A DNA stretch of 64,000 nucleotides from the NCBI RefSeq assembly GCF_021347895.1, contig NC_067132.1, forward strand, positions 3,393,268 to 3,457,267, given 5' to 3'. A program made the position numbers and the translations under genes. Within the stretch, counting starts at the first letter, position 1; every line of letters starts with the position of its first letter. This DNA is from Acanthochromis polyacanthus. Lineage: Eukaryota; Chordata; Actinopteri; Pomacentridae. Of this stretch, positions 10,669-21,417 are shown piece by piece. The notes under the pieces are model-generated. The model searched no databases, had not been told where the DNA came from, and saw only the letters and a program-made list of their open reading frames with translations.

Positions 10669-11718
10669 CATGATTCTCAACACTTTGGTTTTAAATTTTC
10701 CCTTCACTGTGTTTCATGTTATCTTGATCCAGCATTTTATTCTGTTTTTATTTCATAAAAATCTCCTTCACTAAACCAGAACGTCTTGATCAAAATGTGA
10801 TCACATCAGTTTAAATGTCAGAAGCAGAAACTGTGAGGAGCTCATAGAGCAGCTCAGTGCTGCAGTGAATCCTTGATTTGCTGTTTGTTGGAGTCTTTAC
10901 TTTTAGTTTATTAAATATCTGCAGCATCAGACAGCAGCAGATGAACATGAGACAGAACTGATCATGTTTACAACAACAGGAACTTCATCAGTTATTCATA
11001 AATATTTATCCTCTGAACAGACACATTCAGTCAGAAAACCTTCAGTACTTTTCTTCACCTCACACAGGTGAGCTGGAACAGATTAAATTAATTTAATTGT
11101 TCTGTCATCATTTGCTGTGATATTTGGTAGGAAGTCTAAAATAAAAAGAGATGTTCTTTGTGGGTCAAATATTTGTGTTGAAGACTCAGATTTAGTTCTC
11201 AGGACCTCATTTATTTACTGACAAACAGAATGGATGAAATGAACTGATATTTCCTCGTTACAGTCTCAGTTTAAACAGTTGGACTCTGAGTTGGTCTCCT
11301 GTGGAGATCACAGTCTGATTCTGTATTGATTCCTCGTCTTCAACAAATAGAGCAGGAGGGAACAACAAAATGCTGCAATAAAACATGACTAAAGAATATT
11401 ACACCACTTAAATATTTACTTTTTTCTGATTTTATCGTCTTGTTACAGCTTCAACTCCCACAAATATTTATGGATCCAAACTTCTTGGAGTTTCAGGAAT
11501 CAGAAACTGGAGACTGAAAGACCTGAACTCATGAAAACTCATTTTTACAGACGCGTTGGTTTTATGTTCTTGTTATTTTCATTTATTGTATTTTGTTTAG
11601 GTGTAATTCTTATTTCTCAGTAACAGACAGGACAAACACTGCTCAACAACTAAGTCTAAGTGTGTTTCTGATGCAGGTCTGAGTCTCTCACTAACATGGT
11701 CTTTACCTGATGTTGCAG

Positions 11719-12041
11719 ATACTGAGGTGTCCTGTGTTTTTATGGAGAGATGCATCTTACCATGCAGCTTCCAGGTTGGTGCTCGACCCGTCATCCACTG
11801 GATTCATATGAAAGGACTTGAAGTGTACTTGCACACCTACCACACTGACCTACTTGGAAATCAGCACCCAACCTACAGAAACAGGACGTCACTGTTCAAG
11901 GACCAGATCTCCAGAGGAAACGCCTCACTGCAGCTGACAGGAGTGAAGGTTCAGGATGAAGGCACATATGAGTGTTACACAAACACTATAGAGCCTCTCA
12001 CTTAAGTGACAATCTCCATTATATCAACCTAAAAGTGGAAG
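11719..12041 (+). pseudogene. V-set Ig exon of copy B, frameshifted
   Basis: It opens DTEVSCVFMERCILPCSF, has the tryptophan (VIHWIH) and both cysteines (TYECYT) of a V domain, then shifts frame. The exon is 323 nt, one short of a multiple of three, and its last codons (YINLKVE, 12020-12040) are in another frame. The stop in the first frame is at 12003-12005. Donor GTATGAG at 12042. Confidence 0.75.
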
Positions 12042-12130
12042 GTATGAGATAAACACAGAACACCATGAACTCTATTTATTCATCTCAAGTTATTAGTAAC
12101 TGTGCATCAAGATTATGGGTTTTTTTCCAG

Positions 12131-12397
12131 CTCCAGTCCATGAAGTGAACATCCAGCAGGTAGAAAACAGGATGAGCTGCAGCTCAGAGGGGATCTACCC
12201 TCAACCTGAGCTCACCTGGTCCACCACACCTCCATCCAACATCAGCCTCCACAACACAACCACAGTCCAGCAGAATGAAGAGCAGCTTTACAGCATCAGT
12301 AGTTCTCTGATCCTCTCACACAGTCATCCTGATCTGGTCTACAGCTGCACCGTCACAACTCCAACAAACAGGAGGAGAGCTGCTTGGAGGAAACTCA
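12131..12397 (+). CDS. C1-type Ig exon of copy B
   Basis: A 267-nt exon flanked by TTTTTTCCAG and GTGAGG. It encodes APVHEVNIQQ..., MSCSSEGIYPQPELTW (first Cys and conserved W) and VYSCTVTTPTN (second Cys). Both ends are phase 1. Confidence 0.75.
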
Positions 12398-12481
12398 GTG
12401 AGGAAAACATCTCATCTCAACAATCCACTCACACATTATTGACTTGCTTCATTCTTGTCTTTTTCTCTTCCATCATTTCAG

Positions 12482-12772
12482 CTCCTATCAGTGGATCAAC
12501 AAGTGAAACAATCATCACCTGCGCTGCCTCACACTTTTCCTTCTCTCACCTGCTTTGGAGATTCAACCACCGTCAGATGATTGTGAAGCAGAGCAGGACT
12601 GATGGCAGCTCCACAGTCTCAGAGGAGTGGAGGCAGCAGGTGAAGGATGTGTCAGAGTCAGGAGACATCACACTGCAGGACTTATCTTCAGAGCAGGAGG
12701 GAATGTACACCTGTCAGCTCAGTAATGCTGAGGAGACGCTGATAAGTGACACCTCTGTGAAGATAAGTGGAG
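12482..12772 (+). CDS. third Ig exon of copy B
   Basis: A 291-nt exon after an 84-nt intron (12398-12481; TTTCAG acceptor). It encodes ...SETIITCAASHFSFSHLLWRF (Cys and W) and LSSEQEGMYTCQLSNAEE (Cys), ending VKISGG before GTAAAA. The intron is open and divisible by three. Confidence 0.75.
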
Positions 12773-12897
12773 GTAAAACAGCAAAAGTTCCTCTGATTAT
12801 CTGGAAGATGTGTTTGACCTGCAAACATCAAAGATCACAAAACTCCATCATGAAGCTTCCAGAGACAGAAAATTAACTGAATCTTTTTGTGTTTCAG

Positions 12898-13038
12898 CGA
12901 GTTCAGTCAATGGAGGAATCAAGCAGATGATGGATAAAACTACTTTGGCTTTAATAACAGGAACAGCATCAATAGCAGTGGTAGTAGTAGTAGGAGGAGT
13001 AGCAGTCGGCCTCCTACAGCATTATAAAAAGAAAAACA
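12898..13038 (+). CDS. transmembrane exon of copy B
   Basis: After TTTCAG it encodes ASSVNGGIKQMMDKTTLAL and a membrane span of about 24 residues rich in Val/Ile/Gly, then the basic HYKKKNSKK stop-transfer. A GTAAGA donor follows. Confidence 0.7.
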
Positions 13039-13116
13039 GTAAGAAGATGTTCTTCTGTCATGTTTCATTTATTTCTTTGTTGTTTGTGTTGGTGATGTTT
13101 TCTGAACATTTCTCAG

Positions 13117-13138
13117 GTCAACAAGGAAACAGGACAAG
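13117..13138 (+). CDS. short cytoplasmic-tail exon of copy B
   Basis: The bases GTCAACAAGGAAACAGGACA match the counterpart at 1546-1527 in copy A. Acceptor CTCAG, donor GTACG. After this point the two copies no longer match and repeats begin. Confidence 0.45.
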
Positions 13139-13189
13139 GTACGTTTTATCCGTTTGTTTCCTGGCTATAAAAGACACAAGCAGAAACAA

Positions 13190-13325
13190 AAAATCAAGTC
13201 GTTTTTTCGTTTTGAGCAAAAAACAAAAAAACAGGAAACGGTTCGTTTTTTCGTTTTTTCGTTTTGAACAAAAAAACAAAAAAAACAGGAAACGGTTCGT
13301 TTTTTCGTTTTTTCGTTTTCACCCC
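13190..13325. repeat. self-complementary minisatellite
   Basis: Tandem units of about 65 bp alternate T-rich (CGTTTTTTCG repeated) and A-rich (AAAAAACAAAAAAACAGGAAACG) blocks, so each unit can fold on itself. Two to three copies are visible. It marks the breakpoint where the HHLA2-like gene ends. No element class recognised; 13326-13534 is otherwise unassigned. Confidence 0.7.
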
Positions 13326-13633
13326 CAAAATGAAAATACGACTCCATATTCCGTTTCATTGGTGGGCGGGGCTTCGGAGCCTGCCAGTGCACAGTAAAGC
13401 TCCTGCCCATCACAATAAAGCTCTTGCGCTGGCATTCATAGACAGACTGACTTTCATTGTATTGCCTGTCCCCACTGCACTTCCCCTAACTCTAAATCAA
13501 AGCAAGTCGTGTACACAGTAATGACAGTCATAACCAGTGGTGTAGTCTAGTTTTTTCTACTGGGTATACTCCAACCTCATAAACCAAAGCCAGGTCAGGT
13601 TCTCATATATGTGCGCGTGCACTCACATGTCCA

Positions 13634-13693
<60 letters not shown>

Positions 13694-13769
13694 AGCAGCT
13701 CCTTTATTTCAAACTACCAATTAGATACTTATAGACATTATAGCGTCAGCAGCTCCTCCTCCTGCCATC

Positions 13770-13882
13770 AGGTAGACCTGATGTTTCCTCTTCATCAGGT
13801 AGACCTGATGTTTCCTCTTCATCAGGTAGACCTGATGTTTCCTCTCCATCAGGTAGAGCTGATGTTTCCTCTCCATCAGGCT
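13770..13882. repeat. 27-bp palindromic minisatellite in the left arm
   Basis: Four units of about 27 bp built on CATCAGGTAGACCTGATG (itself nearly palindromic) plus TTTCCTCTT. The same array appears inverted in the right arm at about 16622-16740. Confidence 0.8.
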
Positions 13883-14429
13883 CCCTTTCCTAAACGTTAA
13901 CCTTAGCTCCAGCTGTAGTGTTCCCTAAAGCGGCAGTATTCACAGGACAAGCAACAGGCTTATTAAAACACTGAAATAGTTTCATTTAGCTTTGCTTTCT
14001 TCTTCTTATTTTTTCTCCACTGACTGATGTTGGGTCATTAGAAGTTCTAGACTCATGTCCCTCTTCTTCTAAGCCAGGGGTATTCAGCTAAAATTCAGAG
14101 AGGTCCAGTCAGCAAAGGTCCAGAACATCATAATGTCTAACTTGAGTTACTGTGATATATGCTGATGTAACCTGGTAGTTTTATTAGAGTCTGCCTGTTA
14201 TCAAAAACTGACCGTCAAATAAATTCAGTACGGTTCAAAAACATTTAGACATTTATTAATAAATAACTTATATGTAACTGTATATCTTAGAATAAAGTGC
14301 AGAACTTAAAAAAGCATGACTGAACAACCTGAATCAACTTCTATACATCTTTAACAATAATTAAATCTCATAAATGTAAACATTTGAACACTTTTACATT
14401 TTTGTCTGTCTCATATCACTCCCCTAATA

Positions 14430-14560
14430 TCTCTGCTGCTTAATGGGAGAGCTGAGCTGCTGCTTGTTTGAGCCGTTCTCAAAACATATTTTGATTATGT
14501 TCATAGTTGAGAAAGCTGCCTTACAGCTGTTTGCTGAGCCAAACATGGTCAGCATGTGAC
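14430..14560 (-). pseudogene. hAT dimerisation-domain fragment, left arm
   Basis: Inverted copy of the fragment described at 15950-16080. It reads on the minus strand and encodes the same MFGSANSCKAAFSTMNIIK motif. Confidence 0.55.
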
Positions 14561-15654
14561 CACAGTCTGTCCTCTAGAGATGTATAAGGCACAAAAGATA
14601 CGGTCCGAATTTCCATATAACCACTTAAAATGCGCAAACACATGTATTAGTATGTTTTTTTGACATAACGTTCATTTTTCTCTGTGTCAGGAAGCGGTGA
14701 AGCTGTCTGGGACGGGGGAAGGTGTCTGGCTGAGAACAGGGCTCACTAAAGGCCGACCGCGGTCCGGATCCGGACCCAGACGCCGTCTATACGGGTGTAA
14801 ATTTGACAGGTCGCTTCTATTTTACCGGTGCAGCTTTCCAGTGTTTATCATTGGTCTATCAGCTTAGAAACGCACAGACCAATTATGTACGAGTTCAGAC
14901 ATCCCACATGACGCTACTCAGCCAATGATGTCACTGAATCGCATCGCAGCTCTGCCTTCAAAAAGCAGCCGAGAGATGAGGGACAGAGAGGACAGTAGTG
15001 ATGGAAGTTCAGCTCTTTTCAGAGAGCTTTTGGCACTGCTTCCAAAGAAAAGCCGGTTCTTTCGGCTCCCAAATGGCTCCTAATTTATTATTCTTTGTAG
15101 CCTCATGTTTTTGCCTAACCAGGCAAATATGAATCGTTTGTGTTTTGACAAACTCTTTTTCATTCAGTGTTTTTATGAGAAGCCTTATAATTGACTCATT
15201 TTGTACATTTGCTCTGTTACAAAAACAGGTATTCTTGCTTTTGTTTATTATTTCAACCAAACTTTTTTGCACAAAAAATAAATGAACAAAACTCTGCACA
15301 TGAACCCACAGAACCAGAACAGAACCAGAACCAGACTCAGTGTTCAAACAGTATAAATGTCCTCAGAGCAGACTGACATTCAGAAAAATCAGATGGCTGA
15401 GCTTGGATGGGCTGATACATTTCTTCTTTCAGTGAATATCTGCCGTGTTTTTGAGAAGATTCTCTCAGATGGAAGAAGTTGTCTCTCTTCCATCACCTTC
15501 ACCAGGTGGGGCAGACTGAGGCCTTGTCCTGCCTCCAGCTCAGTGGGTCGTCTGCTGGTTGGATGAGGGCTTCCTCTAGTTATGATCCTCCATTACCACA
15601 TCAGCTGTAGGATTTCTCCTGAATCATCTCCTGTAGCTCTTCCATCAAAGAGGC

Positions 15655-15840
15655 TCCACACAGCAGAAGTTTGAGGTTCCTCGTCCACTTGGTCCTCTAA
15701 TGGTGGAGGTGTCAGGCTGCTGCTGCTGCTCATATTCTCTGAAGTGTCTCATCAACAGCTCTGTTGTCACTGAAGGCAAGCTTCTTTAATCTCGGATCCA
15801 GTAACATGTTTTCTGCTAGGACAGTGTTAAACTCCATACT
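15655..15840 (-). pseudogene. hAT transposase fragment (ZBED-like) in the loop
   Basis: On the minus strand the loop encodes AENMLLDPRLKKLAFSDNRA and then VDETLQRI before a stop. The 'LLDPR-K-L-F' motif is typical of ZBED-type hAT transposases, where it precedes the C-terminal dimerisation region. The remainder of the loop has no recognisable coding sequence. Confidence 0.55.
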
Positions 15841-15949
15841 CCATTAAATACGTTAGGAGTCGGCTCTTCAGATTCACTACAAAGCATCGACTCTGAGAGT
15901 CGTATCTTTTGTGCCTTATACATCTCTAGAGGACAGACTGTGGTCACAT

Positions 15950-16080
15950 GCTGACCATGTTTGGCTCAGCAAACAGCTGTAAGGCAGCTTTCTCAACTAT
16001 GAACATAATCAAAATATGTTTTGAGAACGGCTCAAACAAGCAGCAGCTCAGCTCTCCCATTAAGCAGCAGAGATATTAGG
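15950..16080 (+). pseudogene. hAT dimerisation-domain fragment, right arm
   Basis: On the plus strand, LTMFGSANSCKAAFSTMNII is followed by K-I-C-F-E-N and a stop about 20 codons later. The 'CE/KSAFSTMNIIK' motif is a hallmark of the hAT C-terminal dimerisation domain (GTF2IRD2/ZBED-like group). Confidence 0.6.
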
Positions 16081-16810
16081 GGAGTGATATGAGACAGACA
16101 AAAATGTAAAAGTGTTCAAATGTTTACATTTATGAGATTTAATTATTGTTAAAGATGTATAGAAGTTGATTCAGGTTGTTCAGTCATGCTTTTTTAAGTT
16201 CTGCACTTTATTTTAAGATATACAGTTACATATAAGTTATTTATTAATAAATGTCAAAATGTTTTTGAACCGTACTGAATTTATTTGACGGTCAGTTTTT
16301 GATTACAGGCAGACTCTATTAAAACTACCAGGTTACATCAGCATATATCACAGGAACTCAAGTTAGACATTATGATGTTCTGGACCTTTGCTGACTGGAC
16401 CTCTCTGAATTTTAGCTGAATACCCCTGGCTTAGAAGAAGAGGGACATGAGTCTAGAACTTCTAATGACCCAACATCAGTCAGTGGAGAAAAAATAAGAA
16501 AAAGAAAGCAAAGCTAAATGAAACTATTTCAGTGTTTTAATAAGCCTGTTGCTTGTCCTGTGAATACTGCCGCTTTAGGGAACACTACAGCTGGAGCTAA
16601 GGTTAACGTTTAGGAAAGGGAGCCTGATGAAGAGGAAACATCAGCTCTACCTGATGGAGAGGAAACATCAGGTCTACCTGATGAAGAGGAAACATCAGGT
16701 CTACCTGATGAAGAGGAAACATCAGGTCTACCTGATGGCAGGAGGAGGAGCTGCTGACGCTATAATGTCTATAAGTATCTAATTGGTAGTTTGAAATAAA
16801 GGAGCTGCTG

Positions 16811-16811
<1 letters not shown>

Positions 16812-16888
<77 letters not shown>
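16812..16888. repeat. (GT)n then (GC)n tract
   Basis: A GT dinucleotide run of about 69 bp followed by GCGCGCGC. It is the inverted counterpart of the (AC)n at 13644-13692 and longer than it. Confidence 0.85.
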
Positions 16889-16889
<1 letters not shown>

Positions 16890-16991
16890 GACATGTGAGT
16901 GCACGCGCACATATATGAGAACCTGACCTGGCTTTGGTTTATGAGGTTGGAGTATACCCAGTAGAAAAAACTAGACTACACCGTGTATATA

Positions 16992-17539
16992 CAGCCCGAT
17001 CTCACGAGGATTCGTGAAACTGTCACGTAAATTTTTGTTTCGGCTTCGTGCGCACCAACACGATTTCGTCATGTTTTTCGTGCCGCTCACCACGAAATGC
17101 ACACCAATGTATTTTAAACGGCGGACTTTTCGTGCCACTCAGAACGTATTTCAAAAGAATGTGTGTATTATATTTTTAATGTAAAACCGCGGCGAATCCA
17201 ACGCTATATTTTGCATGACATCGTCCCTAAACATAACCCTAACCATAATCCTAACCATAACCTAACCATAAGCCGGTGGTACACTTACCAATTTGCATAG
17301 GAATTTCAAGAATGTCCGGCGGCCGGCGGCCGCAAACGCGATCACACAAGCAGTATACACCGATGGACAGCTTAGATCGTCATGAATCTGCCGGTATAAA
17401 CCACTTTCAGATGTGATTACCACAGCGAAAAACATTTCGTGGTGAGCGGCACGAAAAACATGACGAAATCGTGTTGGTGCGCACGAAACCGAAACTAAAA
17501 CTTACGTGACAGTTTCACGAATCCCCGTGAGACCGGGTT

Positions 17540-17540
<1 letters not shown>
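16992..17540. mobile_element. palindromic MITE, copy 1 (7-bp TSD GTATATA)
   Basis: The ends are CAGCCCGATCTCACG and CGTGAGACCGGGTTG; the arms (GATTCGTGAAACTGTCACGT..., ACCAACACGATTTCGTCATG) are inverted over about 110 bp. GTATATA flanks both ends (16985-16991 and 17541-17547). The interior is GC-rich around a GGCCGGCGGCCGC block and holds telomere-like CCTAACC repeats near 17230-17270. No ORF. A second copy lies at 46360-46855. Confidence 0.8.
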
Positions 17541-17619
<79 letters not shown>

Positions 17620-17622
17620 CAT
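17541..17622. repeat. (TA)n microsatellite
   Basis: About 80 bp of alternating T and A with two C interruptions, directly at the right flank of the MITE. It could be the target into which the MITE inserted. Confidence 0.9.
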
Positions 17623-18685
17623 ATTTAACCCACAACCACTGCTGCACTACTGACCATGTTACATTTGTTTAATAATTGGACTTGCCTCCCCTTTTTTAAG
17701 ACAAAAAAGCTAGTTCCCATAATTAAATAATTACATTTTTAGTCTAAAGTCTTAATCTAAGTCTTAATTTAATGTTAGGATAAGGTTAGTTTTGGGTTAA
17801 GCTATGGAGAAACATTCTGGTTAAGTTGGGTCTATGGTAACTGGTATGGTAAGCTGCTAAGTAATTCATGTAAGTCCATGTAATGTCCTGTAAAGACATG
17901 AAAGTGTGTCTAAATGTGTGTGTACTCTGAGCTGTGCTTCTAGAAAAGATGCAAAGCATGAGCCACTGCAGAAAGGAGGAGGCGTGACCAATAGGAATCC
18001 TCTTTCTCTTAACTGCAGAGAGGTGTTCACTGCCTTCATTCTGGGACAATTTTATATTGCTTTCTTGTGTGCTTCAGTGATGGTGAGTAGTTGGTCTAGT
18101 TTCTGTAGTAGTTTAGAAAACTTTTTACTGACGGACAGAGTTCTGAAAAGGAATCCTTTAGCCTTGTGTAGTTATGTCACAACTGCTGCTTTAGCGTGGA
18201 AAGTATTATTGTTATTACTATTATTAGTTGTTGTTGTTGTGGTAGTATAAATAATATACATTTTTATTCGTTTTGAATGTTTTTTCCACCCGATACACCC
18301 TGAAAGTTTTTTTTTTCCTCAAAAAAGTGGTCTGTTGAAGAGTGCTTTTCACTGTCACATTTTCTTATGGTAAGGATAAATTTTAAACTGTATTTCTTTA
18401 AGTACTGAGCTTGAAGAGATGATAGTGGGAAATCAAATGCCTTACTTTAGTGAATGTATGAATGTTTTTCTTGAGTAATGCGTATTATCTAACCCACACC
18501 TCCCTCACCCCACCCTGAGACCAGGCCATTCAAACAGCATGCAAATACTGGTGGAGTTAACCATGGTAACAGCAAATTATCTTCATGCTTTGGCCTCCTC
18601 CTCCTCTCTCACCCTAAAGAACAACAACCTTGCTTGGTAGTTTGCCATTCATATTGTATTGTTGTCTGTTTAAAGCCTAAACAGA
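17623..18685. other. unassigned spacer
   Basis: About 1.06 kb with only short open frames and a TTATTA/GTTGTT-type simple stretch at 18205-18250. No gene or known element recognised. Confidence 0.4.
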
Positions 18686-18689
18686 GCTT

Positions 18690-19242
18690 CAGACTGCCTT
18701 GACGCTTTGATGTCTTCCTTGGTCTACCAGAATGCTTGTTTTTTTACAACCTTTCCATGTTGTTTGTACTTGGTCCAGATTTTAGACACAGCTGACTGAA
18801 CAGCCAACATCTTTTGCAACATTCCAAGATCATTTACTTTCTTTCAGAAGTTTGATAATCCTCTCCTTTGTTTCAATTGACATCTCTCGTGTTGGAGCCA
18901 TGATTCATGTCAGTCCACTTGGTGCAGCAGCTCTCCATGGTGTGAGACTCTTTTTAGCTGCAGATGAAAGAACACGTTTAATTTGATGCAGGTGTCAGTT
19001 TTGGAAATGGAAATTTACAAGGTGATTCCATAATTTTTTCCCTCTGCTTGATCTAAAAAAGCAATTATTATTAACTAACACAATGTGTTTTTCTTGATTT
19101 CTTTTTATGTTTACTATAGCCAGAAAGTTGCCATTTTAAATGACTTTAGTTTTGTGGCATGTCTGTGATCTGCTTTTTTCTACAAAATCAAACAACTGAA
19201 TGAATATCCTCCAAGACCATAATTTTTTGCCAGGGGTTGCAG
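18690..19242. mobile_element. rearranged Tc1-like transposon
   Basis: The left part (18690 to about 19036) reads on the minus strand as a Tc1-type 5' region: from ATG at 18901 it encodes MAPTREMSIETKERII, a helix-turn-helix start. The right part (about 19025-19242) is the element's 3' non-coding end on the plus strand, finishing ATAATTTTTTGCCAGGGGTTG. The two ends therefore face the same way out, with the middle of the transposase missing, which implies an internal deletion with inversion. Confidence 0.6.
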
Positions 19243-19309
19243 TTATTGAAACGCCGTGCCACTATCTCCCAGTGATGCAGGAATCTTAAACAAATGCGGG
19301 GATCCACAC

Positions 19310-19475
19310 TATAAGCTACATCACTGCTAAAATCTAATCACTTGGTCCTTGAGTCATTTCTGATCTTCCCTGGAAATTCCATTCAAATTCGTTTGTCCGT
19401 GTTTGAGTGATGTTGCTAACAAGACAGAATAACAGACAGAAAGACAAACGTACGCTGATCGCCACATGTAGTAAA
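19310..19475 (+). repeat. dispersed fish repeat, same family as 2760-3015
   Basis: It shares the 'AATC-CTTGGTCCTTGAGTCATTTCTGA', 'AATTCGTTTGTCCGTG' and 'CAGACAGAAAGACAAACG' blocks with the family seen next to copy A's V exon. It is probably a non-LTR retrotransposon 3' end. The sequence from 19476 to 20405 contains only an (AAAG)n run at 19785-19803 and nothing else recognised. Confidence 0.45.
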
Positions 19476-20405
19476 CAAAAGTGTTAAACAAACCAGAATA
19501 TGTTTTATATTTTAGATTCTTTCAAATAGCCCCCAATAGTTTTCTCGTTTCATGTCATACTTCTTCTTCAGTATATTTAGGCAAGTAAGAAATGCTAGAA
19601 TCCCCATTCCAGGGACAGGAAACAGGAAACAGAGTCTATATCACCGTCAGAATAAAACACCACACAGGCCCGTTACTATTACAGAACACTGAAGATGTTG
19701 TCCCAGTGTTTTCAATGGGATTATGAAGGGGGGGATTTATTTTATCATGATCATGATAAAATAAAACAAAATCAAAAACAAGAAAGAAAGAAAGAAAGAA
19801 AGAAAACCATGACCCCACCCCTCTTTAAGACGTTTTGACTCCAAAACTAATGCTACCCTTGGCTCTAGATTTACACATGGTCATCCCATCAATATTCACC
19901 ACTTTTTATAATATCTATCAAACTGACGATGGACAGGCGTTTAGCATTTGGTGAACTGAGTAGAAATGAACCAATTGAGAGCAGCAAGGAATATAAAAAC
20001 TAGTGATTATTTGCTTTTGTAAATGATTTAAGAAAGGAATGCTGGCAAAAAAAACAAACTCTTGTCCTGTGTTTATATATGTATTAAGCCGTTCAGTGCA
20101 GTCACTTATTGCTGTACCTGAGGACCTGTGATGTTTATTTACTACTTTGTAATGTCTTTATTTAACTTATTATAATTAAACATAATATTGTATTGAAGTG
20201 CATTTAAGGATATCACTTTAGTTTCAGGCCAAATTAAAGTGAAATTAATATTATTGATTGGATGATCTCTATAGTAAATACCAACAGGCTCATCAGTTCT
20301 CTAATCTGTGTTATTTTGGGCTACAATACCAGCAGTGTAAAATGGACTTGGTGATAAATCAGGACCAAACACAAAACATTTTTATGTAGTTTCTGTATCA
20401 CAATA

Positions 20406-21417
20406 CAGACATGGAAAAAAAAATATTAGACCACCGTTGTTTCTCAAATTTCTTGTTCATTTTTGTGCCTGGTACCACTAAAGGTAGATTTGTTTGGACA
20501 AATATAATGACATCAAAAATAGCTCATAAGAGTTTAATTTCAGAGCTGATATCAGACATTTCCATGGTTTTCTTGATAACAACCAAAATCACTTCCGTTC
20601 TTCCATCAGTATCTATGGCATTGTTCTGCCAAAAACAGCTTTTAGGATTCCATGTTTTCTTCTCTGTCTGTTTCAGTCCCATGATCCACACAGGAGTTAG
20701 TACTGATCCATAGCCATTGTTTCTGATGACTGCAGCGTCTCTTCATGCTCTCCACCAGCTTCTGACATTGTTCTGCTGTCACAGCAGCCCATTCCTGTTG
20801 CACTCATTCTAACTAATTTGCATTGTTTTGGGTTTGTGGTTCTCTATTTTACATTTGATGATTTTCCACAGGTTTTCAGTTGGATTTAGATCTGGTGATT
20901 GAGCAGCCAAGGCATGGTTCCAATGTTCTGGTTCTCCATTCAGGCTTTAACTGACTTTGCCGTGCGTCAAGGGACATTGTCCTGTAGGAAAATCCAGCTG
21001 ATGGAAGAAGACTGTTTTCAAGAGTCGCCCCAGACATGACCTGGTTCATTATCCCTGTTCCACCCAGACTGAAACTACCCCAGATGGTCACTGATCCACC
21101 CCCATGTTTTACTGTAGGGGCAGACAGTCTGGTTTGTAGCTTCTCCAGGCTTCCTCCTAACCAGTAAGTTGTCTGGAGTGGGCATCAACTGAAAACTGGA
21201 TTCATCCCTGAAGAGAACCTCAGCCCAATCATCAGTCCAATCCTTGTGATCCCAGCAAAGAGTCACGGGGCTTTCCTCTGCCTTTCCTTGATGAAGGGTT
21301 TCTTTCTGCTCTGTGTGACATCAGACCAGCTTCAACGTCACTTTCCAACAGCCCATGCATTGAAATGAACAAGAAATTGAAGAAAACAAAGATGGTCTAA
21401 TAATTTTTCCATGACTG
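20406..21417 (-). mobile_element. Tc1/mariner element with TA target sites, decayed
   Basis: Terminal inverted repeats CAGACATGG(A)n...AGACCA and the matching right end (TGGTCTAATAATTTTTCCATGACTG) are flanked by TA at 20404-20405 and 21418-21419. The interior reads on the minus strand as a broken Tc1 transposase: TDDWAEVLFRDESSFQL (first catalytic Asp region, 21266-21075) and further pieces to about 20876. Many stops; not functional. Confidence 0.75.

Larger units (their letters stand above)
3981..13138 (+). pseudogene. HHLA2-like: HHLA2-like (B7/butyrophilin family) receptor, copy B, nearly intact
   Basis: Exons: leader 3981-4035, V-set Ig 11719-12041, C1-type Ig 12131-12397, second C-type Ig 12482-12772, transmembrane 12898-13038, short tail 13117-13138. 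Leader to V and C1 to C2 to TM splice in phase 1 throughout, giving a signal peptide, three Ig domains, one membrane span and a basic stop-transfer. The family mediates T-cell co-stimulation or inhibition at the cell surface. The one clear lesion is in the V exon: after TYECYTNTI the frame shifts and a TAA follows at 12003-12005, although the bases for YINLKVE are still present one frame over. Intron 1 (7.7 kb) carries a Tx1 LINE and a hAT fragment. Downstream, after 13138, the sequence dissolves into repeats and no 3' coding exon is seen. This could be a recent pseudogene or an assembly base error in an active gene. Confidence 0.7.
13535..16982. mobile_element. hAT-derived foldback element, 1.07-kb inverted arms
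   Basis: The left arm 13540-14602 and right arm 15901-16982 are reverse complements over about 1.06-1.08 kb; the main difference is the length of an internal (AC)n tract. The loop is 14603-15900. The left terminus CAGTGGTGTAGTCTAG is hAT-like; the right terminus reads CTAGACTACACC and then diverges, so no target-site duplication can be assigned. hAT transposase fragments lie in both the arms and the loop. Confidence 0.8.
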
